Made by a program: the position numbers and the translations under genes
Notes under the pieces: generated by a model
Told to the model about the DNA's origin: nothing
The model's input: only the letters and a program-made list of their open reading frames with translations
The model's database searches: none
Assembly: GCF_001307765.1 (NCBI RefSeq)
Contig: NZ_LKBA01000019.1
Location: forward strand, 372,001-436,000
Reading direction: 5' to 3'
Length of the DNA stretch: 64,000 bases
Source of the DNA: Aliiroseovarius crassostreae
Lineage (GTDB): Bacteria; Pseudomonadota; Alphaproteobacteria; Rhodobacterales; Rhodobacteraceae
Shown here: piece after piece, positions 63,297 to 64,000 of the stretch
How the letters are laid out: every line of letters begins with the position of its first letter
How positions within the stretch are numbered: position 1 is the stretch's first letter

Positions 63297-64000
63297 ATGC
63301 TTAAAATCAAAAACCTGCAGGTTAAACTTGAAGAAGAGGATAAGCAGATCCTCAAGGGCGTTGATCTGGAAGTGCCCGCAGGTAGCGTTCATGCGATCAT
63401 GGGCCCGAACGGGTCGGGAAAGTCGACCTTGTCCTATGTGCTCTCGGGGCGTGACGGTTATGAAGTGACCGGGGGCGAGGCCAGCCTGGACGGAGAGGAC
63501 CTGCTGGAGCTGGAACCGGAAGAACGCGCCGCTGCCGGCCTGTTCCTTGCCTTCCAATACCCGGTCGAGATCCCGGGTGTGGGCAACATGACCTTCCTGC
63601 GCACCGCTGTGAACGCCCAGCGCAAAGCACGCGGGGAAGAGGAAATGTCAGCCGCAGATTTCCTGAAATTCGTGCGCTCAAAGGCCAAGGATTTGAAAAT
63701 CGACGCCGATATGCTGAAACGCCCCGTCAATGTGGGCTTCTCCGGCGGGGAAAAGAAGCGCAACGAGATTTTGCAGATGGCCATGCTTGCGCCGAAGATG
63801 TGCATCCTTGATGAAACCGATTCCGGTCTTGATGTGGACGCGATGAAGCTGGTGTCCGAGGGCGTGAATGCGCTGCGCGACGAAGGTCGTTCCTTCCTGG
63901 TGATCACCCATTATCAGCGCCTGCTGGATCACATCAAACCGGATGTGGTGCATATCATGGCGCGTGGCCGCATTGTGAAAACCGGCGGGCCGGAGCTGGC
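63297..64000 (+). CDS. sufC: SufC: Fe-S assembly ATPase (3' end outside window)
   Basis: 234 residues visible from ATG 63297 (GAAAGG upstream). ABC ATPase: Walker A MGPNGSGKSTL, SufC-type EEDLLELEPEERAAAGLFLAFQYPVEIPGV, signature VGFSGGEKKRNEILQMAM, Walker B LCILDETDSGLDVDAM. It drives the SufBC2D scaffold. The stop codon is beyond 64000. Confidence 0.95.
   Translation, partial: MLKIKNLQVKLEEEDKQILKGVDLEVPAGSVHAIMGPNGSGKSTLSYVLSGRDGYEVTGGEASLDGEDLLELEPEERAAAGLFLAFQYPVEIPGVGNMTFLRTAVNAQRKARGEEEMSAADFLKFVRSKAKDLKIDADMLKRPVNVGFSGGEKKRNEILQMAMLAPKMCILDETDSGLDVDAMKLVSEGVNALRDEGRSFLVITHYQRLLDHIKPDVVHIMARGRIVKTGGPEL

Noticed and set aside
1-64000. CRISPR arrays, rRNA genes, phage modules, defence-system cassettes
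   Set aside because: No regularly spaced repeats, no rRNA sequence, and no cas, phage-structural or restriction-modification genes were seen on either strand.

Overview
The window reads as a chromosomal segment of an alphaproteobacterium of the Rhodobacterales (Roseobacter-like Rhodobacteraceae). The evidence is gene content and order: a sciP-ctrA pair, a complete paaABCDE/paaZ cluster, the pyrH-frr-uppS-cdsA-dxr-rseP-bamA-skp-fabZ-lpxA-lpxI-lpxB superoperon, a suf operon headed by an IscR that lacks the cysteine triad, an IalB-family protein, and high-GC codon use throughout. It is mostly core genome with a few accessory scars.

Layout. 1-2500: 3' end of an Lrp/AsnC regulator, a glutamine amidotransferase, then the decayed remains of an octaheme tetrathionate-reductase-type cytochrome and its cytochrome b561 partner. 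2700-8300: a DUF882/M15 peptidase, a YcbB-type L,D-transpeptidase, and an lpxD-ACP-KAS cluster. 8300-16000: IalB protein, a noncoding stretch with two apparent minus-strand small RNAs, a DUF853 ATPase, a tiny lipoprotein, a CorC/HlyC membrane protein, an MmgE/PrpD protein and an ammonium transporter. 16100-17900: an isolated TadG/TadE pair. 18150-27080: phenylacetate catabolism operon (minus strand: pcaF/paaJ, paaA, B, C, D, E, a ferritin-like extra gene, paaZ) with a divergent XRE regulator. 27100-33600: a minus-strand run of AEC transporter, PhnP-like hydrolase, tatD, holB, tmk, D,D-carboxypeptidase and a SPOR lipoprotein. 33763: tRNA-Ser(UGA), followed by an AT-richer orphan membrane gene. 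34900-38360: ssb, a lytic transglycosylase, an AraC regulator, miaA. 38500-51170: the pyrH-to-lpxB envelope/translation superoperon. 51190-54300: DUF2059 protein, mnmA, sciP, ctrA. 54390-57780: a graveyard of broken IS481, IS200/IS605 and IS3 elements. 57900-64000: a small hypothetical, an alpha/beta hydrolase and the iscR-desulfurase-sufB-(membrane protein)-(pyruvyltransferase)-sufC operon, which runs off the window.

How the genes fit together. Lipid A synthesis is split over two loci: lpxD lies with an acyl carrier protein and a ketosynthase near 5.4-8.1 kb, while fabZ, lpxA, lpxI and lpxB follow bamA/skp near 47-51 kb. The paa genes encode ring epoxidation of phenylacetyl-CoA (PaaABCE with maturation factor PaaD), ring opening (PaaZ) and the terminal thiolase. 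CtrA and its inhibitor SciP are adjacent, with a CtrA-like half-site before ctrA.

The most unusual signals are noncoding. Two tandem minus-strand terminator structures at 9138-9166 and 9302-9328 are each preceded by structured, CCTCCC-containing sequence. An intergenic palindromic repeat family (TAAAGCGTTTCGA...TCGAAACGCTTTA) is present in five copies, one inside the dead octaheme cytochrome gene. A DnaA-box pair with a CtrA-like half-site lies at 37346-37422.
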